DNA of 64,000 nucleotides from Ichthyosporea sp. XGB-2017a (taxonomy: Eukaryota > Opisthokonta > Ichthyosporea). The DNA lies in NCBI GenBank assembly GCA_002811675.1, contig PDIM01000008.1, positions 47,687 to 111,686 of the forward strand, read 5' to 3'. Each line of letters opens with the position of its first letter. The first letter of the stretch is position 1. The notes under the pieces are model-generated. The model was not told where the DNA came from. It saw nothing but the letters and a program-made list of their open reading frames with translations, and did not search any database. Made by a program: the position numbers and the translations under genes. This document shows, in pieces, positions 1-7,999 of the stretch.

Positions 1-350
1 CGGCAGTGGTAACAATAATCCAGCAGTACTACAATGTGCCATACAACATTGAAATCAAAATCTATAGGGATTGTGGTACATTAGGGTTTAGTGGCGTGCC
101 TATCCTTGCCTATCCGCCGGCAGTGGTAACAATAATCCAGCAGTACTACAATGTGCCATACAACATTGAAATCAAAATCTATAGGGATTGTGGTACATTA
201 GGGTTTAGTGGCGTGCCTATCCTTGCCTATCCACCGGCAGTGGTAACAATAATCCAGCAGTACTACAATGTGCCATACAACATTGAAATCAAAATCTATA
301 GGGATTGTGGTACATTAGGGTTTAGTGGCGTGCCTATCCTTGCCTATCCG
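1..350. repeat. 117-bp tandem satellite, three copies
   Basis: Three head-to-tail copies of a 117-bp unit start at bases 1, 118 and 235 and are almost identical (one visible difference is near base 233). The array begins at the first base, so it probably continues beyond the window. The unit is a multiple of three and the plus-strand frame stays open through all copies, giving a 39-residue repeat, but the only start seen is GTG and no ATG precedes it. Either it is a minisatellite whose frame happens to be open, or the tail of a repetitive gene outside the window. The satellite reading is preferred. Confidence 0.9.
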
Positions 351-703
351 ATCGCGCCACTCCCCACTCCCCACCCGTGCCTGGTTTTTTCTTTTTGACT
401 GAGGTCTGAGGGAGCATCTATAATTATTTTTGGACTGGGTTTCTTTTGTTTTCGTTTTTTTTTTTCGTTTTTCTATTATATTGCGGGTGGCACATTGGGA
501 ATGGGATTTTGTTTTGAGTCTTGGATACGCCAAGGATACGCTTTATCTTTTTGTTTGTTCATTGTGCTGATTAAGTAGAATAGATTTGAAATAGACTCTC
601 GCCCTGTTCTGCTTTACAGGATAAAGATCTGCTGTATATTTTTTTCGATCTTAATTTGTGCTACTATTCATTGTTTATAGCGGGACACATTTTTTAGGTA
701 AAT
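351..703. other. Intergenic, 5' flank of the COP1-like gene
   Basis: This is AT- and pyrimidine-rich sequence between the satellite and the COP1-like start codon. No gene, clear TATA box or repeat was recognised. The COP1 promoter and 5' leader presumably lie here. Confidence 0.5.
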
Positions 704-2674
704 ATGGATCCTGGTTCTTCTCGGGCTGGACATGGGAGGGAGGCAAGCTCTGAGATTTCCTCTGGTAGAGCTGGAAATCATTCAAGCTCGTCTAGTAGGG
801 GGGGCACAAGGGGGCTTTTAAAGGAAATAATAACCCCCCAGAAACTTGGAGGAAAGAGTGGAAAACCTATTGATGAATTCCGATGTCCTATTTGTTTTGA
901 AACCATCAAGGAAGCATTTGTTACAAAATGTGGTCATAGTTTTTGCTACTTGTGTATCAGTAAACATTTAGAGCACAAAAGCCAATGTCCAACTTGTCGA
1001 AAGTTCTTAAAGAGGGATGCGGTTTTTCCAAATTTTCTTTTGAATCGGTTGTTGGAAAAAAAAGTTAGGTTGGAAGGAGAGGGGGGCAAAGATGTTAAGC
1101 TGAAGTCTTTAATGAATACAATTCGTCATGAAGGGGATTGGTCTGTTTCTGAAGTTAATGCCCTGCTTATGACACTTGTAGACAAAAAGAGAAAAATGGA
1201 AATTGATGAAAAAGAGGTTGAAATGGACGTTCTGAGTGATTTCTTGAACAGGGCAAAGCAACAGAAAGAAGAGCAGCTGTCGAAATTGAAAACTGAAATC
1301 TCTTTCCTTGATGAAGATTTAGAGCGTGTTTTGGAAGTGAAATCTGAAATTTCAGGGCAACGGGATGGTGCTGAAGATGCTTATTTGGAACAACCGCCTT
1401 TGAAAAAAATTGCGTTGTCCTCAAGCGACGCAGAACCAGTACCAGACCTTAATAGTGGTACTAGAAATTCCGATTTGATTAAAAAGGAGAATGGTGAGGA
1501 AAAGCCATCGTCACCGGACAAACCTACTAGTAGAACCACTCTCACAGAAAGCGTTGCTGCAAAACGAAGGCGGGTTTATACCCACTTCGAAGACCTGGAA
1601 AATTGCTATTTTGACCTTCGACAAAAATCTTCTTTTTGCTCTGACCAAAATCATTCAGCCTTGAATAGCTTTTCTGAATGTCTTTCGAGAATAACCAAGT
1701 TTAGCAAATTTACCCCACTTGCTTCTTTAAAGTATGGAGACATGTTCAATTCCTCTAGCATTGTTTCGTCTATTGAGTTCGACCGTGATGATGAATATTT
1801 TGCCACAGCAGGTGTGACAAAAAAAATCAAAGTCTTTGAATATAACACTGTCGTTCATGACCCAGTCGACATTCATTACCCGATTAAGGAAATGTCGTGC
1901 CATTCAAAAATCAGCTGCTTAAGTTGGAATACATACATAAAATCTCAAATTGCGAGCAGCGATTATGAAGGCATTGTTTCTCTCTGGGATGCTTACACTG
2001 GTCAAAGTGTAATTCAATTTGAAGAGCACACAAAGCGCGCCTGGAGCGTGGATTTCTCGAAGACTGATCCCACACGTCTAGCCTCTGGGTCAGATGATAC
2101 GAAAGTGAAAATATGGTCTACTAATCAAGAAAATTCCGTAGCATCCATTGAAAGTAAGGCCAATATATGCTGCGTGAAGTTTAATCCTGAAGTTTCTCAT
2201 CACCTCGCTTTCGGCTCTGCCGACCACCATATTCATTATTATGATTTGCGAAAGTTGAGGGAGCCGTTGTTTGTTTTGAAAGGTCATCGAAAAGCTGTCT
2301 CTTATGTCAAGTTTTTGGATAGTGATGAATTGGTGTCCGCTTCTACTGACAGCACTTTAAAATCGTGGAGTGTTAGTCGCTATGAATGTGTGAGAACATT
2401 CACTGGTCACACAAATGAGAAGAATTTCGTGGGCCTTACTGCGAACGGGGATTATATTGCATGTGGAAGCGAAAACAATTCTGTTTACACTTATTACAAA
2501 GCCCTGTCAAAGCCCATTGTTTCATATCGCTTTGGTTCTTCTAACCCAGTAACCGGGGATGAAAACTATGAGGATGTTGCCCAGTTTGTCAGCTCAGTTT
2601 GTTGGAAAAAAGACTGTAACGTTCTTTTGGCAGCAAACAGTCAAGGTACAATCAAAGTACTTGACCTGAGTTAG
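704..2674 (+). CDS. COP1: COP1-like RING/WD40 E3 ubiquitin ligase
   Basis: This 656-residue protein has the order typical of COP1, an E3 ligase that binds substrates through its WD40 propeller and targets transcription factors for degradation. A C3HC4 RING finger spans about residues 61-101 (CPICFETI, then CGHSFCYLC, then CPTCRK). A predicted coiled coil follows at about 150-225, then a charged linker. Seven WD40-type blades fill about 345-656 (for example YEGIVSLWD, GSDDTKVKIW and LKGHRKAVSYVKF). The ATG at 704 is the first in frame and the gene has no introns. The length is close to plant COP1 (about 675) and human COP1 (about 731). An AATAAA lies at 2750, 76 bases after the stop. Orthology rests on domain order and blade sequence; a COP1/SPA relative without ligase activity is unlikely because the RING is intact. 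Confidence 0.9.
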   Translation: MDPGSSRAGHGREASSEISSGRAGNHSSSSSRGGTRGLLKEIITPQKLGGKSGKPIDEFRCPICFETIKEAFVTKCGHSFCYLCISKHLEHKSQCPTCRKFLKRDAVFPNFLLNRLLEKKVRLEGEGGKDVKLKSLMNTIRHEGDWSVSEVNALLMTLVDKKRKMEIDEKEVEMDVLSDFLNRAKQQKEEQLSKLKTEISFLDEDLERVLEVKSEISGQRDGAEDAYLEQPPLKKIALSSSDAEPVPDLNSGTRNSDLIKKENGEEKPSSPDKPTSRTTLTESVAAKRRRVYTHFEDLENCYFDLRQKSSFCSDQNHSALNSFSECLSRITKFSKFTPLASLKYGDMFNSSSIVSSIEFDRDDEYFATAGVTKKIKVFEYNTVVHDPVDIHYPIKEMSCHSKISCLSWNTYIKSQIASSDYEGIVSLWDAYTGQSVIQFEEHTKRAWSVDFSKTDPTRLASGSDDTKVKIWSTNQENSVASIESKANICCVKFNPEVSHHLAFGSADHHIHYYDLRKLREPLFVLKGHRKAVSYVKFLDSDELVSASTDSTLKSWSVSRYECVRTFTGHTNEKNFVGLTANGDYIACGSENNSVYTYYKALSKPIVSYRFGSSNPVTGDENYEDVAQFVSSVCWKKDCNVLLAANSQGTIKVLDLS

Positions 2675-2941
2675 GGGCATTGGTGGCGAAAAGCAATTGT
2701 ATTAACTGTGAATAGTGCACAATCTTGTAAATTAAGTTTAAAACACAATAATAAAAACGTATTAAGAAAGCAAAAAAGGCAAGAAAAGTGGGACGGAATC
2801 ATTTTAAATGGTTTCTTAGGATTTTAATGTAAACTAGAGTGCACACTTGACACACTCTCTGTCTTAATTAAGTTGATATTATAGAACACAAAAACCCAAG
2901 AAGGGGGGGTTTAATTAAACAGTTTTGCAAAGACAACTTCC

Positions 2942-3424
2942 TTACTGGTTGAATCCTCCACGGCCAGCAGCGGCGGAGCCACGACCCCGGCCGTATCCTC
3001 CACGGAACTCAGGCTTGAAGTCGGGACCAGGGGCACCCTTCTTCTCACCATCACCACCACGGCGGTAAGAATCACGGTCATCACCACGATCGCGATGTTC
3101 ACGCTCTCCGTATCTGGGAGGACGAGCAGCGACAGGGCGAGCAGTCTTTTTCAAAGTGGCGGGCACGATTTCAGTAGGAAGGTGAAGGAATTCTCTCAAG
3201 TACATGATACCCTCGTTGGTAAGGTACCAGTAGTAGTGTTGCCAAGCAAAGCTCTCTTTCAAGTATCCACGGCTGACCAAAGACTGGCAGGCCTTGATAA
3301 CGTGAAGGTTGGGAACATCAATCTCGGGATGTTTGGGGAGGTTGAAATCTTTCTTAGCAACGCAAACTCCTTCCTTGAACAGGAATTCGTAGACGGCCAC
3401 GCGGTTCTTCTTGGGCATCAACAT
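2942..3424 (-). CDS. RPS10: 40S ribosomal protein eS10
   Basis: This is a small-subunit ribosomal protein of 160 residues, close to the human length of 165. The start MLMPKKNR, the motif VPNLHV, the block WYLTNEGI and the segment [10 protein letters not shown] are all hallmarks of eS10. The C-terminal tail from about residue 105 is basic and rich in Arg and Gly and ends in a GYGRGRG-type sequence, as in animals. The ATG at 3424 is the family start. Five bases upstream of it on the minus strand is a pyrimidine-rich TTTTTAG that looks like a splice acceptor, so a 5'-UTR intron is likely. The gene is convergent with COP1, with 267 bp between the stops. Confidence 0.97.
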   Translation of the reverse strand: MLMPKKNRVAVYEFLFKEGVCVAKKDFNLPKHPEIDVPNLHVIKACQSLVSRGYLKESFAWQHYYWYLTNEGIMYLREFLHLPTEIVPATLKKTARPVAARPPRYGEREHRDRGDDRDSYRRGGDGEKKGAPGPDFKPEFRGGYGRGRGSAAAGRGGFNQ

Positions 3425-3429
3425 GTTTA

Positions 3430-4167
3430 CTAAAAATATAAAAAATTATAGAAGTTAGAACACACAAATTTCAAAAAACCCATATCTAGTATATCAATCA
3501 AATAAACATGTCCCACAAAAGTGTATGCCACATCAAATCCCACTACCAATTTTACTTTCTTTCTCAAGCAGGGCCTATCTCCCACCACTACCTATTTGCC
3601 ACCACTTCACTTCATTCTCTGTTCCAATAACAACAACATATTGCTTGGCTTGTAATCCTTTCGCCCTCTAAACAATCACAGACGGGCCTAAAATACATCT
3701 TTTTTCCTTAAAAAATGTCTCCCACCGCTTCTCTAAGACCCCCAGCCATGACTACACAAATCCCATACCTGCTACAGAGTTCGCGTTCTCAACAACTTTC
3801 CCAGCTAATTGAAGTTGACGAAGCTTCTGCTATGTGCGGTAACAATGAATCCATTCTTTGAGTACATCAATGAGTTCATCAAAACCACAACTGAAGCGTT
3901 ACAACCCCTCCACATAGCCCCCCTCCCTCCTCGGAGCGCTCACATCGGACATTTACATCCATTCCCGTTCCCGTTTAAATCATAACATCAATATATAATT
4001 GAAATTCCCGAAACAAATAAATTATATCCACAAATTACTACGGACGGATTGGTTTTATAGTTCAGTCTGCATCTCCTTTCAACAACCATCCATCCATCAT
4101 CCCCATCACAGATCAATCGATCGATCACGCATCCAAAACAAAACCATCAAAACAAATCAAGACTTAC
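3430..4167 (-). other. Candidate 5'-UTR intron of the eS10 gene
   Basis: On the minus strand a GTAAGTC donor at 4167 and a TTTTTAG acceptor ending at 3430 would remove 738 bp just before the eS10 start codon. Long first introns in the leader are common in ribosomal protein genes. The size is far above the 78-103 bp of the coding introns located in this window, so the donor choice is uncertain; the acceptor is the stronger half of the call. No coding sequence was seen inside. Confidence 0.35.
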
Positions 4168-4746
4168 ATTCTACAAAATTCACACAAAGGGGCAAAAGCT
4201 AGAGAATTAAAATCAATAATCCAAACTTTAAAATCCAAAAAGTCTTTGAAGCGAAAAGGAAAGAGCAGATATCTGAAATGGGGCCTTTGGGGGGCAATTA
4301 TATAATAAAGTGATCCTAATGCACGCGGCCACAGGGCGGGCAGGAGGGTTATACCATGGATGGGGTATTGGGGTGCACCATAGACAATCAATGACATCAG
4401 CTGGATCACCCCTGCAGTACTGTGGGGTGGTGGAGTGTCCCTCTCTCTATTATTATTATTATTATCCATCTGTGTTCTGTTATGAAACACAACAACAACC
4501 AAACTATTCCCCTGCCTGCCTCTGCTGCACTACTCCCCTCCCCCTCCCCCTGACTGTGGGGAGGAGGGACTAACACCCGCTCAGATCTCCATCAACCACC
4601 CGTGTCTGTAGTGTGTGTGGTATTTGTGTTTCTTTGGACCAGAGTGAATCTTGGAAGGCAAAGGAAGAGTCAAGTACACTGGTGTTGATTGATATATAGT
4701 TAGTTATTGCTGTCTTTGTGTTGTTTGGTGTTTTTGGTTTTGCACA
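4168..4746. promoter_or_regulatory. Divergent promoter region, eS10 / LeuRS
   Basis: This is shared upstream sequence between the divergently read eS10 and leucyl-tRNA synthetase genes. It holds a short ATT/TAT microsatellite near 4445-4465 and C-rich tracts near 4530-4550. No clear TATA box was found. Pairing two translation genes on a shared promoter would suit co-regulation, but this is inference from position only. Confidence 0.4.
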
Positions 4747-7700
4747 ATGGCGAAGCGTGATTTTCTTCGTTCGATTGAGGTGGAGTGCCAAAAGCGTTGG
4801 GACGATGAGAAATTGTTTGAGGAGGATGCTAGGGAGGATGCCATGGGAAGGGATAACACGTACTTTGTTACCTTTCCATATCCCTACATGAATGGGCGTT
4901 TGCATCTGGGGCATGCCTTTTCCATATCAAAGTGTGAATTTGCGGTGAGTTATCAACGTCTCCAGGGCAAGGTGTGCTTGTTTCCCTTTGGGTTTCACTG
5001 TACTGGAATGCCAATTAAGGCCTGTGCTGATAAGCTGAAGCGCGAGATGGAGCTCTACGGTAATCCTCCCGTCTTTCCGTCCGCTGCAGTTGACGAGAAT
5101 GAAGATAAGAAAGTGAAATCAAAAGTGGCAGCAAAAACTGGCAATATGACTTACCAGTGGGATATTATGAAGTCCATTGGATTGACGGACGAAGAAGTAC
5201 CAAAGTTTGCCGATGCAAACTATTGGCTGCAATACTTTCCTCCTTACGCCATGTCTGACGTGAAACGTATGGGGGCAAAAGTTGACTGGAGAAGATCAAT
5301 GATCACCACTCCAGCTAACCCTTATTATGATCGCTTTGTGTGTTGGCAGTTCAATACACTGGACAAGTTAAACAAGCTGAAGTTTGGAAAGCGTCATACG
5401 ATCTATTCGGAAAGAGATGGACAACCATGTATGGACCACGACAGGGCAAGTGGTGAAGGTGTTGCCCCACAAGAGTACTCCTTGGTCAAAATGCGCGTGC
5501 TTGAGCCCATTCCAGAAAAACTTAAGTGCTGTGCTGATAAGAAAATTTACTTTGTTTGCGGTACTTTGAGACCAGAAACAATGTATGGGCAAACTAATTG
5601 CTGGATTGGTCCCGAAATTGAATACGGAGCCTTTCTTATTAATGATTCTGAAGTATTTGTATGCACGGAAAGAGCTGCGAGAAATTTGGCTTTTCAGGGT
5701 TACAGTCCCGAGAATGGAAAAGTAACGCGGCTAGCAAGTATGAAGGGGATGGATTTGATGGGAACTGCTTTGAAAGCTCCGTACACGAAATATGACAGAA
5801 TTCACGCGTGCCCTATGCTGACAGTGAAAGCAGATAAAGGTACTGGTGTTGTTAGTTCCGTTCCGTCTGATTCGCCCGATGATTATGCCGCGTTCAGGGA
5901 CTTGAAAAACAAAGCTCCATTCAGAGAAAAGTATGGTATTACGGACGAAATGATTATGCCTTATGAAGTCATTCCTATAATGGAAATTGAAGGTTATGGT
6001 GATAAGGCCGCTGTTGCCATTTGTGATGAAATGAAAATTAAGAGTCAGAACGATAGGGATGCTCTTTTGAAGGCCAAGGAAACTTTGTACTTGAAGGGTT
6101 TCTACGAAGGGGTGCTTATTGTAGGAGACTTTAAAGGAAATAAGGTGAAGGACGTGAAGGCCAAAATTAAGGAACAGTTAATAGCTTCGGGAGATGTTAT
6201 TGTGTACTATGAGCCGGAAAAGCGTGTCATGTCTCGATCTGGTGATGAATGCGTTGTTGCCTTGTGTGACCAATGGTTCTTGGACTATGGCGAAGAGTCA
6301 TGGAAGCACGCAACTGAAAACCATTTAAAGTGTATGGAACTGTACTCAGATGAAATTCGACATCGCTTTGAAGCTACCCTCGATTGGCTGAACAAATGGG
6401 CTTGCTCTCGCTCATATGGTCTGGGAAGTAAATTACCCTGGGATAAAAAATGGCTCATTGAATCCTTGTCTGATTCAACAATTTACATGGCTTACTACAC
6501 CATTGCCCATTTGCTTCAGGAAGGTGTGTTTGATGGTAGCAAAGGTAACGCTATGGGAATTAAACCCGAAGATATGACAGATAAAGTGTTTGACTTTGTC
6601 TTTTTAGGCCATGAAATGCCAGCGTGCAACATTTCGGCTAGTAATTTGAAAAAGTTAAGGGACGAGTTCTTGTACTGGTATCCCATGAACCTTCGTTGCA
6701 GTGGTAAAGACCTAGTGCCGAACCACTTGACATTCTCGCTATACACACATTGTGCCATTTTCCCGCCTGAAATGTGCCCGAGAGCCATGCGAGCTAATGG
6801 TTTCCTCATGTTGAATGGTGAGAAACTTTCTAAATCTACCGGAAACTTTAAGACACTGTTTGATGGTGTGAATGAATATTCTGCTGATGGAATTAGGTAT
6901 GCACTTGCTGATGCTGGTGATGGGCTGGATGATGCCAATTTTGTTGAAGATACTGCAAATGCTGGTGTTTTGAGACTGTACACCCAGCTTATGTGGGTGC
7001 AGGAAATTTTGAAAGCGGATTTGCGTACAGGTGATTGCAGTTCGTTCTTCGATAGAATATTTGCGAGTGAAATCAACAAGGCTATCGTTGGAACAGAGCA
7101 GGCTTATGAAAAGATGATGTATCGAGAAGCACTTAAGGAAGGGTTTTTTGAACTTCAGGCCGCTAGAGATAGATACAGAGAAATGACACTTAGCTACGGG
7201 GGAATGCACAAAGATTTGATTAGACGGTTCATTGAAGTGCAGGCTATTTTAATTTCACCTATCTGTCCCCATTTTGCGGAACATTTATATACCAATCTAC
7301 TTGGCCACCCTAACTCCGTTTTGAAAGCATCATGGCCAAAGGTGGCTCACGTTGACCAATCGCTAATTAAGGCATCCCAGTATTTGTCATCTCTGTCTCA
7401 CGACCTGAGAGTGAAGATGACCCCCAAGAAGAAGAAGGGGCCCGAACCTCCTAAAATTACGTCAGCCACTATCTATGTTGCAGCAAAATACCCAGCATGG
7501 CAGGTTGCAATTTTGGAAGTAATGAAGGATTCGTATGATAGCGAAGCCAAAGCTTTCCCTGACAATAAGGAATTGTTGATGAAGTTCAAAGAGATTGATT
7601 GTGTGAAACCATACATGAAAAAGGTCATGCCCTATGTTCAGTTTATTAAAAAGGAAGTTTCCTTGCGCGGTACTTCAGCTATGGAAACAACCGTACCTTT

Positions 7701-7848
7701 CAGTGAAAAGCAGGTGTTGGAAGAAGCTTTAGACTACATCACAGGCTCTCTGGATTTAACGTCAATTACTTTAAAGATGTCTGATGAAGGAGACCAGAAG
7801 ATTCAGGATTCATGCATGCCATTAAAGCCCGTGTCAATCTTTCAGTAA
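4747..7848 (+). CDS. LARS1: Leucyl-tRNA synthetase, cytosolic type
   Basis: This class Ia aminoacyl-tRNA synthetase charges tRNA-Leu with leucine using ATP. The protein is 1,033 residues, similar to archaeal/eukaryotic cytosolic enzymes and much larger than the organellar form. The HIGH signature appears as HLGH within NGRLHLGH at about residues 50-57. The KMSKS signature appears as KLSKS near residue 696. Between them lies the long CP1 editing insertion, with a TGVVSSVPSDSPDDY segment typical of eukaryotic and archaeal LeuRS. There is no obvious targeting sequence at the N-terminus, which supports a cytosolic location. The ATG at 4747 begins MAKRDFLRSIEVE. The gene has no introns. An AATAAA lies at 7900. 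It converges on the Vav gene, leaving 151 bp between the two coding sequences. Confidence 0.96.
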   Translation: MAKRDFLRSIEVECQKRWDDEKLFEEDAREDAMGRDNTYFVTFPYPYMNGRLHLGHAFSISKCEFAVSYQRLQGKVCLFPFGFHCTGMPIKACADKLKREMELYGNPPVFPSAAVDENEDKKVKSKVAAKTGNMTYQWDIMKSIGLTDEEVPKFADANYWLQYFPPYAMSDVKRMGAKVDWRRSMITTPANPYYDRFVCWQFNTLDKLNKLKFGKRHTIYSERDGQPCMDHDRASGEGVAPQEYSLVKMRVLEPIPEKLKCCADKKIYFVCGTLRPETMYGQTNCWIGPEIEYGAFLINDSEVFVCTERAARNLAFQGYSPENGKVTRLASMKGMDLMGTALKAPYTKYDRIHACPMLTVKADKGTGVVSSVPSDSPDDYAAFRDLKNKAPFREKYGITDEMIMPYEVIPIMEIEGYGDKAAVAICDEMKIKSQNDRDALLKAKETLYLKGFYEGVLIVGDFKGNKVKDVKAKIKEQLIASGDVIVYYEPEKRVMSRSGDECVVALCDQWFLDYGEESWKHATENHLKCMELYSDEIRHRFEATLDWLNKWACSRSYGLGSKLPWDKKWLIESLSDSTIYMAYYTIAHLLQEGVFDGSKGNAMGIKPEDMTDKVFDFVFLGHEMPACNISASNLKKLRDEFLYWYPMNLRCSGKDLVPNHLTFSLYTHCAIFPPEMCPRAMRANGFLMLNGEKLSKSTGNFKTLFDGVNEYSADGIRYALADAGDGLDDANFVEDTANAGVLRLYTQLMWVQEILKADLRTGDCSSFFDRIFASEINKAIVGTEQAYEKMMYREALKEGFFELQAARDRYREMTLSYGGMHKDLIRRFIEVQAILISPICPHFAEHLYTNLLGHPNSVLKASWPKVAHVDQSLIKASQYLSSLSHDLRVKMTPKKKKGPEPPKITSATIYVAAKYPAWQVAILEVMKDSYDSEAKAFPDNKELLMKFKEIDCVKPYMKKVMPYVQFIKKEVSLRGTSAMETTVPFSEKQVLEEALDYITGSLDLTSITLKMSDEGDQKIQDSCMPLKPVSIFQ

Positions 7849-7999
7849 GGCGTTTTTAGCAGTTACTTTACAGTAGTTATTAAAATAATGCAATAGACAA
7901 ATAAAATATGAACGATTAAAATACCTCAAAATGAGAGATACCCAATTTGTTCTTAATTCCTTTTTATTTTCAAAGATTTAGCTGAATATTTTTCATAGG

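Noticed and set aside
6-398. 130-residue open frame through the 117-bp satellite as a gene
   Set aside because: It needs a GTG start, has no ATG, and follows only from a repeat unit that is a multiple of three. Kept as a repeat and a finding.
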